Source: JACRBR01 sp964371355 (GTDB taxonomy: Bacteria; Chloroflexota; Dehalococcoidia; DSTF01; JACRBR01). From it: a stretch of 64,000 bases of DNA. The stretch lies in the NCBI GenBank assembly GCA_964371355.1, contig CAYJMG010000019.1, positions 18,249 through 82,248 on the forward strand, in the 5' to 3' direction. Position numbers and translations under genes: made by a program. Positions 1-8,010 of this stretch are shown here, piece after piece; the first letter of the stretch is position 1; each line of letters starts with the position of its first letter. The notes beneath the pieces were generated by a model. The model had not been told where the DNA came from. It saw nothing but the letters and a program-made list of their open reading frames with translations, and made no database searches.

Positions 1-129
1 CGCGCCGGCCTGCGGCGGCGACCTGGTGTAGGTTCGGGGTCACCCATTTCCGCCTGGCGGAACTAAGCGGTGGTGCGACGCAGGTCGCTGGTGGGCAGGC
101 CGCGGCGTGCCCCTACAGGTGGTGGCGTT

Positions 130-135
130 TAGGCT
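130..135 (+). promoter_or_regulatory. -10 element of a predicted leaderless transcript (MFS gene)
   Basis: TAGGCT lies exactly 6 nt upstream of the GTG at 142, and no Shine-Dalgarno sequence is present. The same TANNNT-N6-8-start layout recurs at many genes here, so the hexamer is read as a -10 element with transcription starting at the start codon. No convincing -35 box is seen. Confidence 0.45.
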
Positions 136-141
136 GCGGTG

Positions 142-1326
142 GTGATCGCCACCAACCACACCGACTACCGGCTGCTGCACGTGGCGGCCTTCGTGGCGAT
201 CTTCTGCCTCGGCGTGTCGGCGGCCACGATCGGTCCGGTGCTGCCGTTCCTGGCGGACGACGTCGATATTGCGCTGGACACGGCGGGGCTGCTGCTGACG
301 GCGTTCTTCATCGGCTCGATCGGCTCGTCGGCGCTCGTCGCCTTCGCGCTGCACGGGCGGGATACGCGGGTGCTGTGCGCGGTGGGGCTGTGCGGACAGC
401 TGCTGGGGACGCTGGCGCTTGGGTTCGCGCCGACGTGGCCGCTGGTGCTGGCATCGGGGCTGATCATCGGCATTGGCGACGGGTTCGTCGTGGCCGGCAC
501 GCACATCCTCATGCCCGCGACCTCCGACGACGTGCCGAGCGCGCTGAACAAGCTCAACATCTTCTTCGCCCTGGGCGCCATCGCCGGGCCGGTGTGGACC
601 GGGGCGGTGCTCTCGACGACCGGCGACCGCGAGATCGTGTACGCCGGGATCAGCGTGCTGCTGGTGGTGGCGCTGGGGCTGATGATCGCGGCCGATGTCA
701 GCGCCCACCGGGCGTTCGCGGCCCCGGACGAGGAGTTCGTGCCGCCGTCGTCAGCCACGGCGTGGATCATGGGGGGCGTGCTGTTCCTGTACGTGGGCGC
801 GGAGTTCGGCCTGGGCACGTGGGTGTCGACGTTCGCGCGCGACACGGCCGAGGCGGGCGTGTTCGGGTCGGCGCTCATCGCCGCGGGCTACTGGGGTGCG
901 CTGGCGGCGGGGAGGTTCGTGACCGCGTGGTACTTCCGCACCGGGCGCGAGGCGTCACTGCTGTTGGCGGGCGCGTGCGGCGGCGGGGCGGTCGCATCAC
1001 TGGTGCTGGCGCTGTCGTCGGGGAACATCGTGCTTGCGGCGGCCTCGGCGTTCGCTGCGGGGTTCTTCTTCGGGCCCATCTGGCCCGCGGTGACGGCGAT
1101 CGCGGCGGAGGGCGCGGAGTCCGCGACGATGGCGACCACGGTGACGCTGGGGAACGCGGGCGGGATCGCGATCCCGTGGCTGCAGGGGCGGGTACTGGTG
1201 GGCGCCGGCGCCACGCAGGGCGTCGGCGTGACGGCCGTGCTATGCGCGGCGATGTTCGGAATCGTGATGGCGTTCCGGGCGCGACGCGTGGCCGGAGGCG
1301 TCGAGGTCGGAGACGGGCTCGCCTGA
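142..1326 (+). CDS. MFS transporter
   Basis: This is a polytopic inner-membrane protein of about 394 residues with roughly 12 hydrophobic segments, the usual size for the major facilitator superfamily. Gly/Ala-rich helices and short charged loops such as the one after the second helix (LHGRDTR) fit an MFS permease that exports or imports a small solute; the substrate cannot be told. GTG at 139 and GTG at 142 are both possible starts. 142 is preferred because TAGGCT is 6 nt upstream, as at other predicted leaderless genes. The 3' end overlaps the convergent MFS gene on the other strand by 87 bp. Confidence 0.8.
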   Translation: MIATNHTDYRLLHVAAFVAIFCLGVSAATIGPVLPFLADDVDIALDTAGLLLTAFFIGSIGSSALVAFALHGRDTRVLCAVGLCGQLLGTLALGFAPTWPLVLASGLIIGIGDGFVVAGTHILMPATSDDVPSALNKLNIFFALGAIAGPVWTGAVLSTTGDREIVYAGISVLLVVALGLMIAADVSAHRAFAAPDEEFVPPSSATAWIMGGVLFLYVGAEFGLGTWVSTFARDTAEAGVFGSALIAAGYWGALAAGRFVTAWYFRTGREASLLLAGACGGGAVASLVLALSSGNIVLAAASAFAAGFFFGPIWPAVTAIAAEGAESATMATTVTLGNAGGIAIPWLQGRVLVGAGATQGVGVTAVLCAAMFGIVMAFRARRVAGGVEVGDGLA

Positions 1327-2778
1327 CTCCTCCCAGTACGACGAGAGCACATCGAGCCGGCCGGGCGCGGGCCGGCCCCCGAACGTGTAGCTGAGGTTCA
1401 CCAGCCACACGGCGCTTGCCAGCAGCGCGAACGGCGACAGGATCAGGACCGGCCGCACACCAACGACCGTCGCGGCGGCGCCGAGCGTCAGCAACGGTAC
1501 GATCGTCGCGCCGTTTTTCAGCATGCTCTGGAGGGCGAACGTCCTGCCCTGATAGCGCAGCGGCACCCGCCGGTTGATGTACGTCTGGACCGCGATCTGG
1601 GTCAGTGCCAGCCCGAACCCCAAAAGGATCGCGAGAAAGCCGGCCGCGGCGAGGTCGTCCCCGATCTCGACGCCGAGGCCATCGGTGATGCGCAGCGGAT
1701 TGATGGGGTTCACGAGATCGGCGATCTGCTCGACCACGCCGAGCGAGAACAGGACGACCGTCGTGATCGCGAAGCCGGCAAGCGCGACGGGCCGCTCGCC
1801 AAACAAGCGGACGAGGGGCGGGGTGAGCAGGAGCGCCGCGACGAGACCGAGTGAGGTGGGTGCGAAGACGTAGACGGCATCGGCGGGGTCGACGCCCAGC
1901 ACGCTCTGCACGTAGCGCGGGCCCAGCGTCTGGACGACGATGCTGGCCGTCCCGGCGAGCACGGCGACGAAGATCATCGTGGCGACGGCCCGTTCGTGTG
2001 CCAGCCAGCGGACGGTGGCGCGCACGTTGACCTGCGGGCGGCGCCGCAGGTCGAGCTTGCGCTCGGGCTCCCCGGTGGGGAGATCGAACACGCGGCTAGC
2101 GGCGAGGAAGAGCAGGACGCCGGAGACCGTGAAGACAGCCTGTTCGTTGAACACGCGCACGAGGACGGGTGCGAGGACGGCGGTCCCAAACGCCGTGCCG
2201 ATATTGGACGAGAGGCTGACGAGCGAGGCGGCGGACGCAAGCTGTTGCTCCGTCGCGACGAGCGGGAGGACGGCGGACTCGCTGGGCCCGGAGAGCTGGC
2301 CGAGAAGGTTGACGAAGAAGATGAGGAACAGCACGGACGAGAGGTCCGTCCCAAACAGAATCGGCATGAAGATGCACAGCACCGCCTGCACGTTGTATGC
2401 GACGGCGAGGGCAACGCGCTTGGGGACATGGTCGGCGACGGCGCCGCCGTAGAGTGCGAAAAGCGCCGGCGGCAGGAGCGCGGCAACCCCTATCAGCGCG
2501 CATTCGAACGCGGTGCCACCGCGGCGCACGACGGCGATGAGGGCGCCGTACGCGAGCGCTTGCTGGCCGGCGTCGGAGAAGAAGCGAGAGGCCAGGATCT
2601 GCTCGAACCGGGGGTTCCGGGCGATCGACGCGTCGGGCAGGAAGAACCACAGCAGGCGGAAGACGTGCGCCTGCCCGCGGTCGAGCGCGGAGTCTGCGCG
2701 GAGGTACGCACCGTCGAACATCTGACGGCCGCCGCGAAAGCGGCCAGGGGGCGTTTCGGGCGGACGCTGATCGTCCAT
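1240..2778 (-). CDS. MFS transporter, enterobactin-exporter-like group
   Basis: A 512-residue membrane protein with about 12 hydrophobic segments. An N-terminal cytoplasmic stretch precedes the motif RNPRFEQILASRFFSDAGQQ, which resembles the start of MFS_3 (EntS-like) exporters, and 'GGAVADHVPKRVALA' is the MFS signature loop between helices 2 and 3. It probably exports a small molecule; the substrate is unknown. The C-terminal ~45 residues are hydrophilic and overlap the antisense 3' end of the other MFS gene, so the tail may be an unconserved extension. The ATG at 2778 has no SD but carries TACACT 8 nt upstream, so a leaderless mRNA is likely. Confidence 0.82.
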   Translation of the reverse strand: MDDQRPPETPPGRFRGGRQMFDGAYLRADSALDRGQAHVFRLLWFFLPDASIARNPRFEQILASRFFSDAGQQALAYGALIAVVRRGGTAFECALIGVAALLPPALFALYGGAVADHVPKRVALAVAYNVQAVLCIFMPILFGTDLSSVLFLIFFVNLLGQLSGPSESAVLPLVATEQQLASAASLVSLSSNIGTAFGTAVLAPVLVRVFNEQAVFTVSGVLLFLAASRVFDLPTGEPERKLDLRRRPQVNVRATVRWLAHERAVATMIFVAVLAGTASIVVQTLGPRYVQSVLGVDPADAVYVFAPTSLGLVAALLLTPPLVRLFGERPVALAGFAITTVVLFSLGVVEQIADLVNPINPLRITDGLGVEIGDDLAAAGFLAILLGFGLALTQIAVQTYINRRVPLRYQGRTFALQSMLKNGATIVPLLTLGAAATVVGVRPVLILSPFALLASAVWLVNLSYTFGGRPAPGRLDVLSSYWEESGEPVSDLDASGHASRPERHHDSEHRRA

Positions 2779-2786
2779 ACGAGGCG

Positions 2787-2792
2787 AGTGTA
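2787..2792 (-). promoter_or_regulatory. -10 element of a predicted leaderless transcript (minus-strand MFS gene)
   Basis: Read on the minus strand this is TACACT, 8 nt before the ATG at 2778. No SD is visible for that gene. Confidence 0.4.
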
Positions 2793-2817
2793 GCGGGGCA
2801 GGGCGGCGGGGCGTGTG

Positions 2818-2828
2818 CTTGAGTCAAG
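2818..2828. promoter_or_regulatory. candidate operator palindrome between divergent genes
   Basis: CTTGAGTCAAG is a perfect 11-bp palindrome in the 137-bp spacer between the divergent MFS and epoxide-hydrolase genes. It could be a small operator, for example for the ribbon-helix-helix protein encoded at 5831-6223. That link is inference, and a palindrome of this length can occur by chance. Confidence 0.2.
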
Positions 2829-2915
2829 CGCGGGTCTCGCTGATAGTTGGCGGACTGGAACCTGGAGATGGGAAGCAGGAGCGGGAGGCGGGAAACACAG
2901 GAGTGGAGCGACTTG

Positions 2916-3869
2916 ATGGCTACTGAGATCACGCACCGGACGATACAGACGAACGGGATCAATCTGCATGTCGCCGAGGCAGGCGAGGGCCCGCTGGTGC
3001 TACTCCTGCATGGCTGGCCGGAGCTTTGGTACTCGTGGCGCCACCAGATACCGGCGCTCGCCGCCGCCGGATACCACGCGGTCGCCCCCGACGTCCGCGG
3101 CTACGGCCAGAGCGACTGCCCGCACCCGGTCGAGGCGTACAGCATGAAGACGATGCTGGCCGACTACCTGGGCTTGCTCGATGCCCTCGGTGAGCAATCG
3201 GCGGTCGTCGTCGGCCACGACTGGGGTGCGCCGATGGCCTGGAACAGCGCGGCGCTGTACCCGGACCGCTACCGTGCGGTGGTCGGCATGAGCGTGCCGC
3301 ACCTGGCACGCGCGCCCATGGCCCCGACATCGATGCTGAAGGCCGTGTTCCAGGAGAACTGGTTCTACATTCTCTACTTCCAGGAACCCGGCATCGCCGA
3401 GGCCGAGTTCGAGGCCGATGTCGCGAAGACGATGCGCACCATCCTCGCCGGCGCCGGCTCGTTCGACGCGGCCGCGGCATCGATGGCGCAGAAGAAGAAG
3501 GGCGACAGGTTCCTGACTGGCCTGACGGCGCCTACGACGCTCCCCCCCTGGCTGACCGAGGACGACGTCGCGTACTTCTCGTCGCAATTCGGGAAGACCG
3601 GGTTCCGGGGCGGCTTGAACCGCTACCGGAACATGGACCGCGACTGGGAGGAACTGCCGGAGCTGGGCGAGAAGAAGATCGCGCAGCCGGCGCTATTCAT
3701 CACCGGCGAGCATGACCCGGTGAAGACGTTCGCCCCGGCGGAGGCGATGCAGGCCTTCGTGCCCGGGCTGAAGGGGATGGTGGAGGTCGCCGGCGCCGGC
3801 CACTGGGTGCAACAGGAGAAGGCGGCGGAGGTGAACGAGGCGCTGCTGGCGTTCCTGAGCGACCTGTGA
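2916..3869 (+). CDS. alpha/beta hydrolase, epoxide-hydrolase-like (copy 1)
   Basis: A 317-residue alpha/beta-hydrolase of the soluble epoxide hydrolase family, which opens epoxides to diols through an aspartyl-ester intermediate. Visible are the oxyanion motif HGWP (32-35), the nucleophile D102 in GHDWGAP, the acid D267 in GEHD and H296 in GAGHW; NRYRN in the cap region probably carries one of the epoxide-activating tyrosines. An upstream in-frame ATG at 2847 exists, but the ATG at 2916 has a GGAG sequence upstream and matches the start of the next gene's product. It heads a five-gene operon and is a tandem paralogue of the following gene. Confidence 0.88.
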   Translation: MATEITHRTIQTNGINLHVAEAGEGPLVLLLHGWPELWYSWRHQIPALAAAGYHAVAPDVRGYGQSDCPHPVEAYSMKTMLADYLGLLDALGEQSAVVVGHDWGAPMAWNSAALYPDRYRAVVGMSVPHLARAPMAPTSMLKAVFQENWFYILYFQEPGIAEAEFEADVAKTMRTILAGAGSFDAAAASMAQKKKGDRFLTGLTAPTTLPPWLTEDDVAYFSSQFGKTGFRGGLNRYRNMDRDWEELPELGEKKIAQPALFITGEHDPVKTFAPAEAMQAFVPGLKGMVEVAGAGHWVQQEKAAEVNEALLAFLSDL

Positions 3870-3945
3870 CGTGGAAAAGGCGGAGATGTAACGGCGGACG
3901 ATGGACATCGAGGAGCCGGGAGCAGCAAGGAGACTGGAGCGGACC

Positions 3946-4905
3946 GTGGGGACTGACATCACGCACCGGACGGTAGAGACGAACGGGATACGCCTGCACA
4001 TCGCTGAGGCGGGGGAAGGGCCGGTGGTGCTATTCCTGCACGGCTGGCCCGAGTCGTGGTACTCGTGGCGCCACCAGCTCCCGGCGGCGGCCGCGGCCGG
4101 GTTCCACGCCGTCGCGCCCGACGTGCGGGGTTACGGCGACAGCGACAAGCCCAACGCGATCGATGCGTACAGCATGAAGACGATGGTCGCCGACTACGTG
4201 GGGCTGCTCGACGCTCTTGGCACGCAGACCGCGGTGGTGGTCGGGCACGACTGGGGCGCGCCGATGGCGTACCATTGCGCGCTGCTGGCGCCCGAGCGAT
4301 TCCGCGCGGTCGTGGGCATGAGCGTGCCGTACACCGGCCGGCCGGCGGCGCCCCCGCTGGAGACCTTCGCGCGGATCTTCAAGGACTCGTTCTTCTATAT
4401 CGACTACTTCCAGCAGGTCGGCGTGGCCGAGAAGGAGCTGGAGGCCGACGTCCGCCGTTCGATGAAACTGATCCTGTACGGAGCTTCGGGAGACGCACCG
4501 CCGGGCCCGGGTTTCGCGGGCAAACCGAAGGGCGCGGGGCTGCTCGACGGGATGACCGATCCGGCGACGCTGCCAGCGTGGCTCACGGAGGCGGACCTGG
4601 ACTTCTACGCCGGAGAGTTCGCAAAAGGCGGCTTCCGCGGGCCGATTAATCGCTACCGCAACATGGATCGGGACTGGCACGAGCTGTCGCACCTCGCAGG
4701 CGCGCACATCACGCAGCCGTGCCTGTTCGTGGCGGGCGAGAAGGACGGCGTCATCGCGATGAACCCGCAGGGTATCGACACGATGAAGGCGAACTGCGAC
4801 GATCTGCGTGGCGTTGCGCTGATCCCGGGCGCCGGACACTGGACGCAGCAAGAGCGGCCGGCGGAGACGAACGCGGCGCTCATCGACTTCCTGAAAGGAC
4901 TGTAA
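3946..4905 (+). CDS. alpha/beta hydrolase, epoxide-hydrolase-like (copy 2)
   Basis: The second copy of the epoxide-hydrolase-like enzyme, 319 residues, with the same catalytic layout: HGWP at 32-35, nucleophile D102 in GHDWGAP, D267 in GEKD and H298 in GAGHW. The N-terminus aligns residue for residue with copy 1 (THRTVETNGI against THRTIQTNGI) when translation starts at the GTG at 3946, so that start is preferred over the in-frame ATG at 3901. The cap region differs most between the copies, suggesting different substrates. The gene ends 2 nt before the LLM oxidoreductase, so the two are co-transcribed. Confidence 0.87.
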   Translation: MGTDITHRTVETNGIRLHIAEAGEGPVVLFLHGWPESWYSWRHQLPAAAAAGFHAVAPDVRGYGDSDKPNAIDAYSMKTMVADYVGLLDALGTQTAVVVGHDWGAPMAYHCALLAPERFRAVVGMSVPYTGRPAAPPLETFARIFKDSFFYIDYFQQVGVAEKELEADVRRSMKLILYGASGDAPPGPGFAGKPKGAGLLDGMTDPATLPAWLTEADLDFYAGEFAKGGFRGPINRYRNMDRDWHELSHLAGAHITQPCLFVAGEKDGVIAMNPQGIDTMKANCDDLRGVALIPGAGHWTQQERPAETNAALIDFLKGL

Positions 4906-4907
4906 CG

Positions 4908-5831
4908 ATGCGAATTGGACTGATGCACGGCGACGCGGGGAGCTTCACGGTCGAGGAGCAGATACAACAGATCGTCGATGAGGAGAAGGACGGGTTCCCG
5001 TGCGCGTGGTTCGGCCAAGTGTTCGGCGGGGACTCCCTGACCATCATCGCGCTGGCGGGACAGCGCGCGAAGAAGATCCAGTTCGGCACGGGCGTTATCC
5101 CGACGTACACGCGGCACCCCTTCGCGATGGCGCAGCAGGCGATGACCGTACAGGCGGCTCTCGATGGGCGGTTCACGCTGGGCATCGGCCCCTCGCACCA
5201 GGTGGTCGTTGAGTCGATGTGGGGGCTCTCGTACGACAAGCCGGCGCGCCACATGAAGGAGTACCTGCAGGTGCTGCTGCCGCTGGTGCGCGAGGGGCGC
5301 GTCCGGTTTTCGGGCGACGTGTACAAGGTCGCGGGGCAGATCAACGTCGAGGGCATGAAGCCGCTGCCCGTCATTATCTCCGCCCTGGCGCCGATGATGC
5401 TGAAGCTCGCGGGCGCGATGGCCGACGGCACAGCGACATGGATGACAGGACCGAAGACGCTGGAGAGCCACATCGTGCCATCGATCACGGCGGCAGCGAA
5501 CGAGGCCGGGCGCCCGGCGCCGCGCATCGTCGTGGGACTCCCCATCTGCGTGACGGAAGACGTGGCAGCGGCGCGCGAGGCCGCCGGGAAGGTCTTCGCG
5601 GTCTATGGCGGCCTGCCGAACTACCGCCGGATGCTGGAAAAGGAAGGCGCCGCGGGGCCGGCCGACGTAGCCGTCGTCGGAAACGAGGCGCAGGTCGAGC
5701 AACAGCTTCGTGACGTGGCGAGCGCCGGGGCAACGGACCTCGTGGCGCCCATCTTCCCGACCGGCCCGGACGCGAAGGCGTCGTTCGCACGCACGCGGGC
5801 CCTTTTGAAGTCGCTCAACGGCAAGGTGTGA
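4908..5831 (+). CDS. LLM-class flavin/F420-dependent oxidoreductase
   Basis: About 307 residues with the TIM-barrel of the luciferase-like monooxygenase family. The N-terminus 'MRIGLMHGDAGS' and the central 'GRFTLGIGPSHQVVVE' match the F420/FMN-binding branch found in Actinobacteria and Chloroflexota. It probably transfers hydride between F420 or FMN and a small organic substrate in the same pathway as the epoxide hydrolases. The start is the ATG 2 nt after the preceding stop, with AAAGGA upstream. A longer reading in the same frame from 4719 would overlap copy 2 extensively and is rejected. The stop overlaps the next start. Confidence 0.85.
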   Translation: MRIGLMHGDAGSFTVEEQIQQIVDEEKDGFPCAWFGQVFGGDSLTIIALAGQRAKKIQFGTGVIPTYTRHPFAMAQQAMTVQAALDGRFTLGIGPSHQVVVESMWGLSYDKPARHMKEYLQVLLPLVREGRVRFSGDVYKVAGQINVEGMKPLPVIISALAPMMLKLAGAMADGTATWMTGPKTLESHIVPSITAAANEAGRPAPRIVVGLPICVTEDVAAAREAAGKVFAVYGGLPNYRRMLEKEGAAGPADVAVVGNEAQVEQQLRDVASAGATDLVAPIFPTGPDAKASFARTRALLKSLNGKV

Positions 5832-6223
5832 TGGTAATCGAGGAAGCCCCCAGCTATGGATCGAGACCGCGTACGAGCAGGAGCAGGACATCCCGCTCCC
5901 CCACGATCTGGAACTACGAGGAGGACTACAGCGGACGGTTCAACCTGCGATTGCCACCGGCACTCCATGAAGCACTGGCCGAAGGAGCGCGCGAATCGGG
6001 CGTGAGCTTGAACCAGTACGTCGTGGCCCTGCTGGCGCGGGGAGATGCGCAGGCGCGGATCGAGGAGCGGATGAGCCGGCTGGAGGCCATGATGCTGTCC
6101 ACGCGTCCGGCGGGGTTCGCCGTGGCCGACGAGAAGGCACCGTACGATGCGGGGCGACCGCCGAAGCCGGTGCGGACAAAGACAACGGTGAAGAAGGCTG
6201 CAGGACGGAGACGGACGGCATGA
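5831..6223 (+). CDS. ribbon-helix-helix (HicB C-terminal type) protein
   Basis: A 130-residue protein. Residues ~36-69 (GRFNLRLPPALHEALAEG followed by ESGVSLNQYV) are the ribbon-helix-helix fold of HicB/Arc-type DNA-binding proteins. The N-terminal 30 residues are Ser/Arg-rich and the C-terminus is a basic tail (KKAAGRRRTA), both probably disordered. There is no HicA or other toxin beside it: it overlaps the LLM gene by one base upstream and the amidohydrolase gene by 4 bp downstream. This points to an operon-encoded regulator rather than an antitoxin. That role is inference. Confidence 0.75.
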   Translation: MVIEEAPSYGSRPRTSRSRTSRSPTIWNYEEDYSGRFNLRLPPALHEALAEGARESGVSLNQYVVALLARGDAQARIEERMSRLEAMMLSTRPAGFAVADEKAPYDAGRPPKPVRTKTTVKKAAGRRRTA

Positions 6224-7458
6224 CGACAGCGATCACGAACGCGACCCTCATCGACGGAACGGGCGTGGACCCCGTATCGAACGCGACGGTGCTCGTGGAG
6301 GGAGAGCGCATCACCGCCGCGGGCGTCAACGTCGCACCACCGGCGGACGCCGAGGTGATCGACGCCGGCGGCCGCACGCTCATGCCCGGGATGATCGACT
6401 GCCACGTGCATCTCTGGGGCCGGGTGACGCACCTGCAGGAGCGGCTGCTGACGCCGCCGACCCTGAACGCCTTCTACGCGATGCGCAACGCCCAGCGCAC
6501 GCTCGATGCCGGCATCACGACGGTGCGCGACGCGTCCGGCTCGCCGCAGGGGCTGAAGATGGCGATCGAGCGGGGCCTGATCCCGGGGCCGCGGATGCGC
6601 CTCTCGGTGAGCGCGCTCTCGCAGACGGGCGGCCACGGCGACGGCACGATGCCCTCGGGCGCGGATCCGGGCGGAATCGCGGACGGCCGGGGGCCGGAGT
6701 GGCCGCACACGGTGGTCGACGGGCCGGAGGAGGTGCGGCTGGCCGTACGCAAGCTGCTGCGCGCGGGCGCGGACTTCATCAAGCTGTGCTCGACAGGCGG
6801 CGTCCTCTCGCCAGCGGACGAGCCGGCGCACACGCAGTTCACGCCGGAAGAGATCGCGGTGATGGTGTACGAGGCGAAGACGCAGGGAAAGACCTGCATG
6901 TCACACGCGCAGGGCACGCAAGGGATCCTGAACGCGGTGCTGGCGGGCGTGGAGTCGATCGAGCACGGGATCTACGTCGACGAGCGCTGCATCGACGAGA
7001 TGAAGGCCCGCGGCACGTACCTGGTGCCGACGCTGGTCGCGCCCGTGTGGGTGCTGCGGCACGCCGAGCGCATGCCGGGCGCAATCCTGCCGCAGTCGGT
7101 GCGCAAGACGAAAGAGGTCATGGAGGACCACAAGCGCAACATCGGCGAGGCGATCCGGGCCGGGGTGAAAGTGGCGATGGGGACGGACAGCGGTGTGGGG
7201 CACCACGGTTCGAACGCCGAGGAACTGCAGCTCATGGTCGAGGCGGGCATGACGCCGATGCAGGCGATCGTGGCGACGACGAAGACGGCCAGCGAGTGCG
7301 TGCACATGGCGAGCGACGTGGGCACGATCGAGCCGGGGAAGTACGCGGATCTGCTGGTCGTCGACGGAGACCCGCTCTCGGATATCACGGTGCTGCAGGA
7401 CAAGGCGCGGCTGGCGCTGATCCTGCAGGGCGGACGGATCCACAAGAACACGATGTAG
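6220..7458 (+). CDS. amidohydrolase family protein (imidazolonepropionase/prolidase-like)
   Basis: A 412-residue metal-dependent hydrolase of the amidohydrolase superfamily. The metal site is complete: H62 and H64 in CHVHLWG, the bridging lysine K188 in FIKLCSTGG, H229 in SHAQG, H249 in IEHGIY and D323 in GTDSG. The C-terminal 'GTIEPGKYADLLVVDGDPL' is the usual family ending. It hydrolyses a C-N bond in an amide or cyclic substrate that cannot be named from sequence. Its ATG overlaps the preceding stop by 4 bp, so it is the last gene of the epoxide-hydrolase/LLM operon. Confidence 0.88.
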   Translation: MTTAITNATLIDGTGVDPVSNATVLVEGERITAAGVNVAPPADAEVIDAGGRTLMPGMIDCHVHLWGRVTHLQERLLTPPTLNAFYAMRNAQRTLDAGITTVRDASGSPQGLKMAIERGLIPGPRMRLSVSALSQTGGHGDGTMPSGADPGGIADGRGPEWPHTVVDGPEEVRLAVRKLLRAGADFIKLCSTGGVLSPADEPAHTQFTPEEIAVMVYEAKTQGKTCMSHAQGTQGILNAVLAGVESIEHGIYVDERCIDEMKARGTYLVPTLVAPVWVLRHAERMPGAILPQSVRKTKEVMEDHKRNIGEAIRAGVKVAMGTDSGVGHHGSNAEELQLMVEAGMTPMQAIVATTKTASECVHMASDVGTIEPGKYADLLVVDGDPLSDITVLQDKARLALILQGGRIHKNTM

Positions 7459-7641
7459 CAGCCGGCCGCCGACTCCGCCCCACTGAACGCCCCAATAAGT
7501 TGCAGATGCGTGTAGTGTCGCCGCACCCGGCCTTGCGGACGTGCGGATTCTTACGTCCGCTTTACGAAATGCCTACATCCAGATCACGGCCGGCCCCTAG
7601 GATGCCGGTGTTGGGGGAGTCGCACGACGAGAGGACGCGCC

Positions 7642-7932
7642 GTGGTCGGCCATTCGATCGAACAGACTCGGCTTGTCGCACCCTTCCCGCACGCGGCGGA
7701 GGGCGACGCCACACCCGACGATAGTACGCTCAGCCCCGCTGACTGGCTGCGGCGCGGGACGGTCGCGGTCGTGCTGGCGGCGACCGTGGGATTCGCGGCG
7801 ACGCTCGGCGCGGCGATGGCGTTCGACGAGGATCCGGGCGGCTGCCCGGCCTCGACTGGCGATACGAACTGCTGCCGGCTGCAGGCACAGGACGAGTTCG
7901 CGGCCGGCCTCTGCGTCACCGACGGGCGTTAG
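7642..7932 (+). CDS. small putative membrane protein
   Basis: An unrecognised 96-residue reading frame with a GTG start. Residues ~39-61 form one hydrophobic helix (GTVAVVLAATVGFAATLGAA). The following 30 residues include a Cys-rich stretch (GGCPASTGDTNCC) that would be extracytoplasmic if the N-terminus is inside. A TAGGAT hexamer at 7598-7603 could be its -10 and GAGGAC precedes the start. No family is recognised; the gene could be spurious, but helix, promoter and RBS together favour it. The 183 bp upstream hold no other gene. Confidence 0.4.
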   Translation: MVGHSIEQTRLVAPFPHAAEGDATPDDSTLSPADWLRRGTVAVVLAATVGFAATLGAAMAFDEDPGGCPASTGDTNCCRLQAQDEFAAGLCVTDGR

Positions 7933-8010
7933 AGCTCCCGGCCTCAACGCCGAAACCCACTACGGATTCCAGACGCAACACGAACGTCCGCTCCGCCGTG
8001 CCTCGGCGTG

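Noticed and set aside
1..31. Possible C-terminal end of an upstream gene (frame 2, ending APACGGDLV then stop)
   Set aside because: Only ten codons are visible and no family can be recognised; another frame also stays open, so a partial gene is not claimed.
5831..6223. HicAB toxin-antitoxin system
   Set aside because: Only the HicB-like DNA-binding domain is present; no HicA or other small toxin is adjacent.
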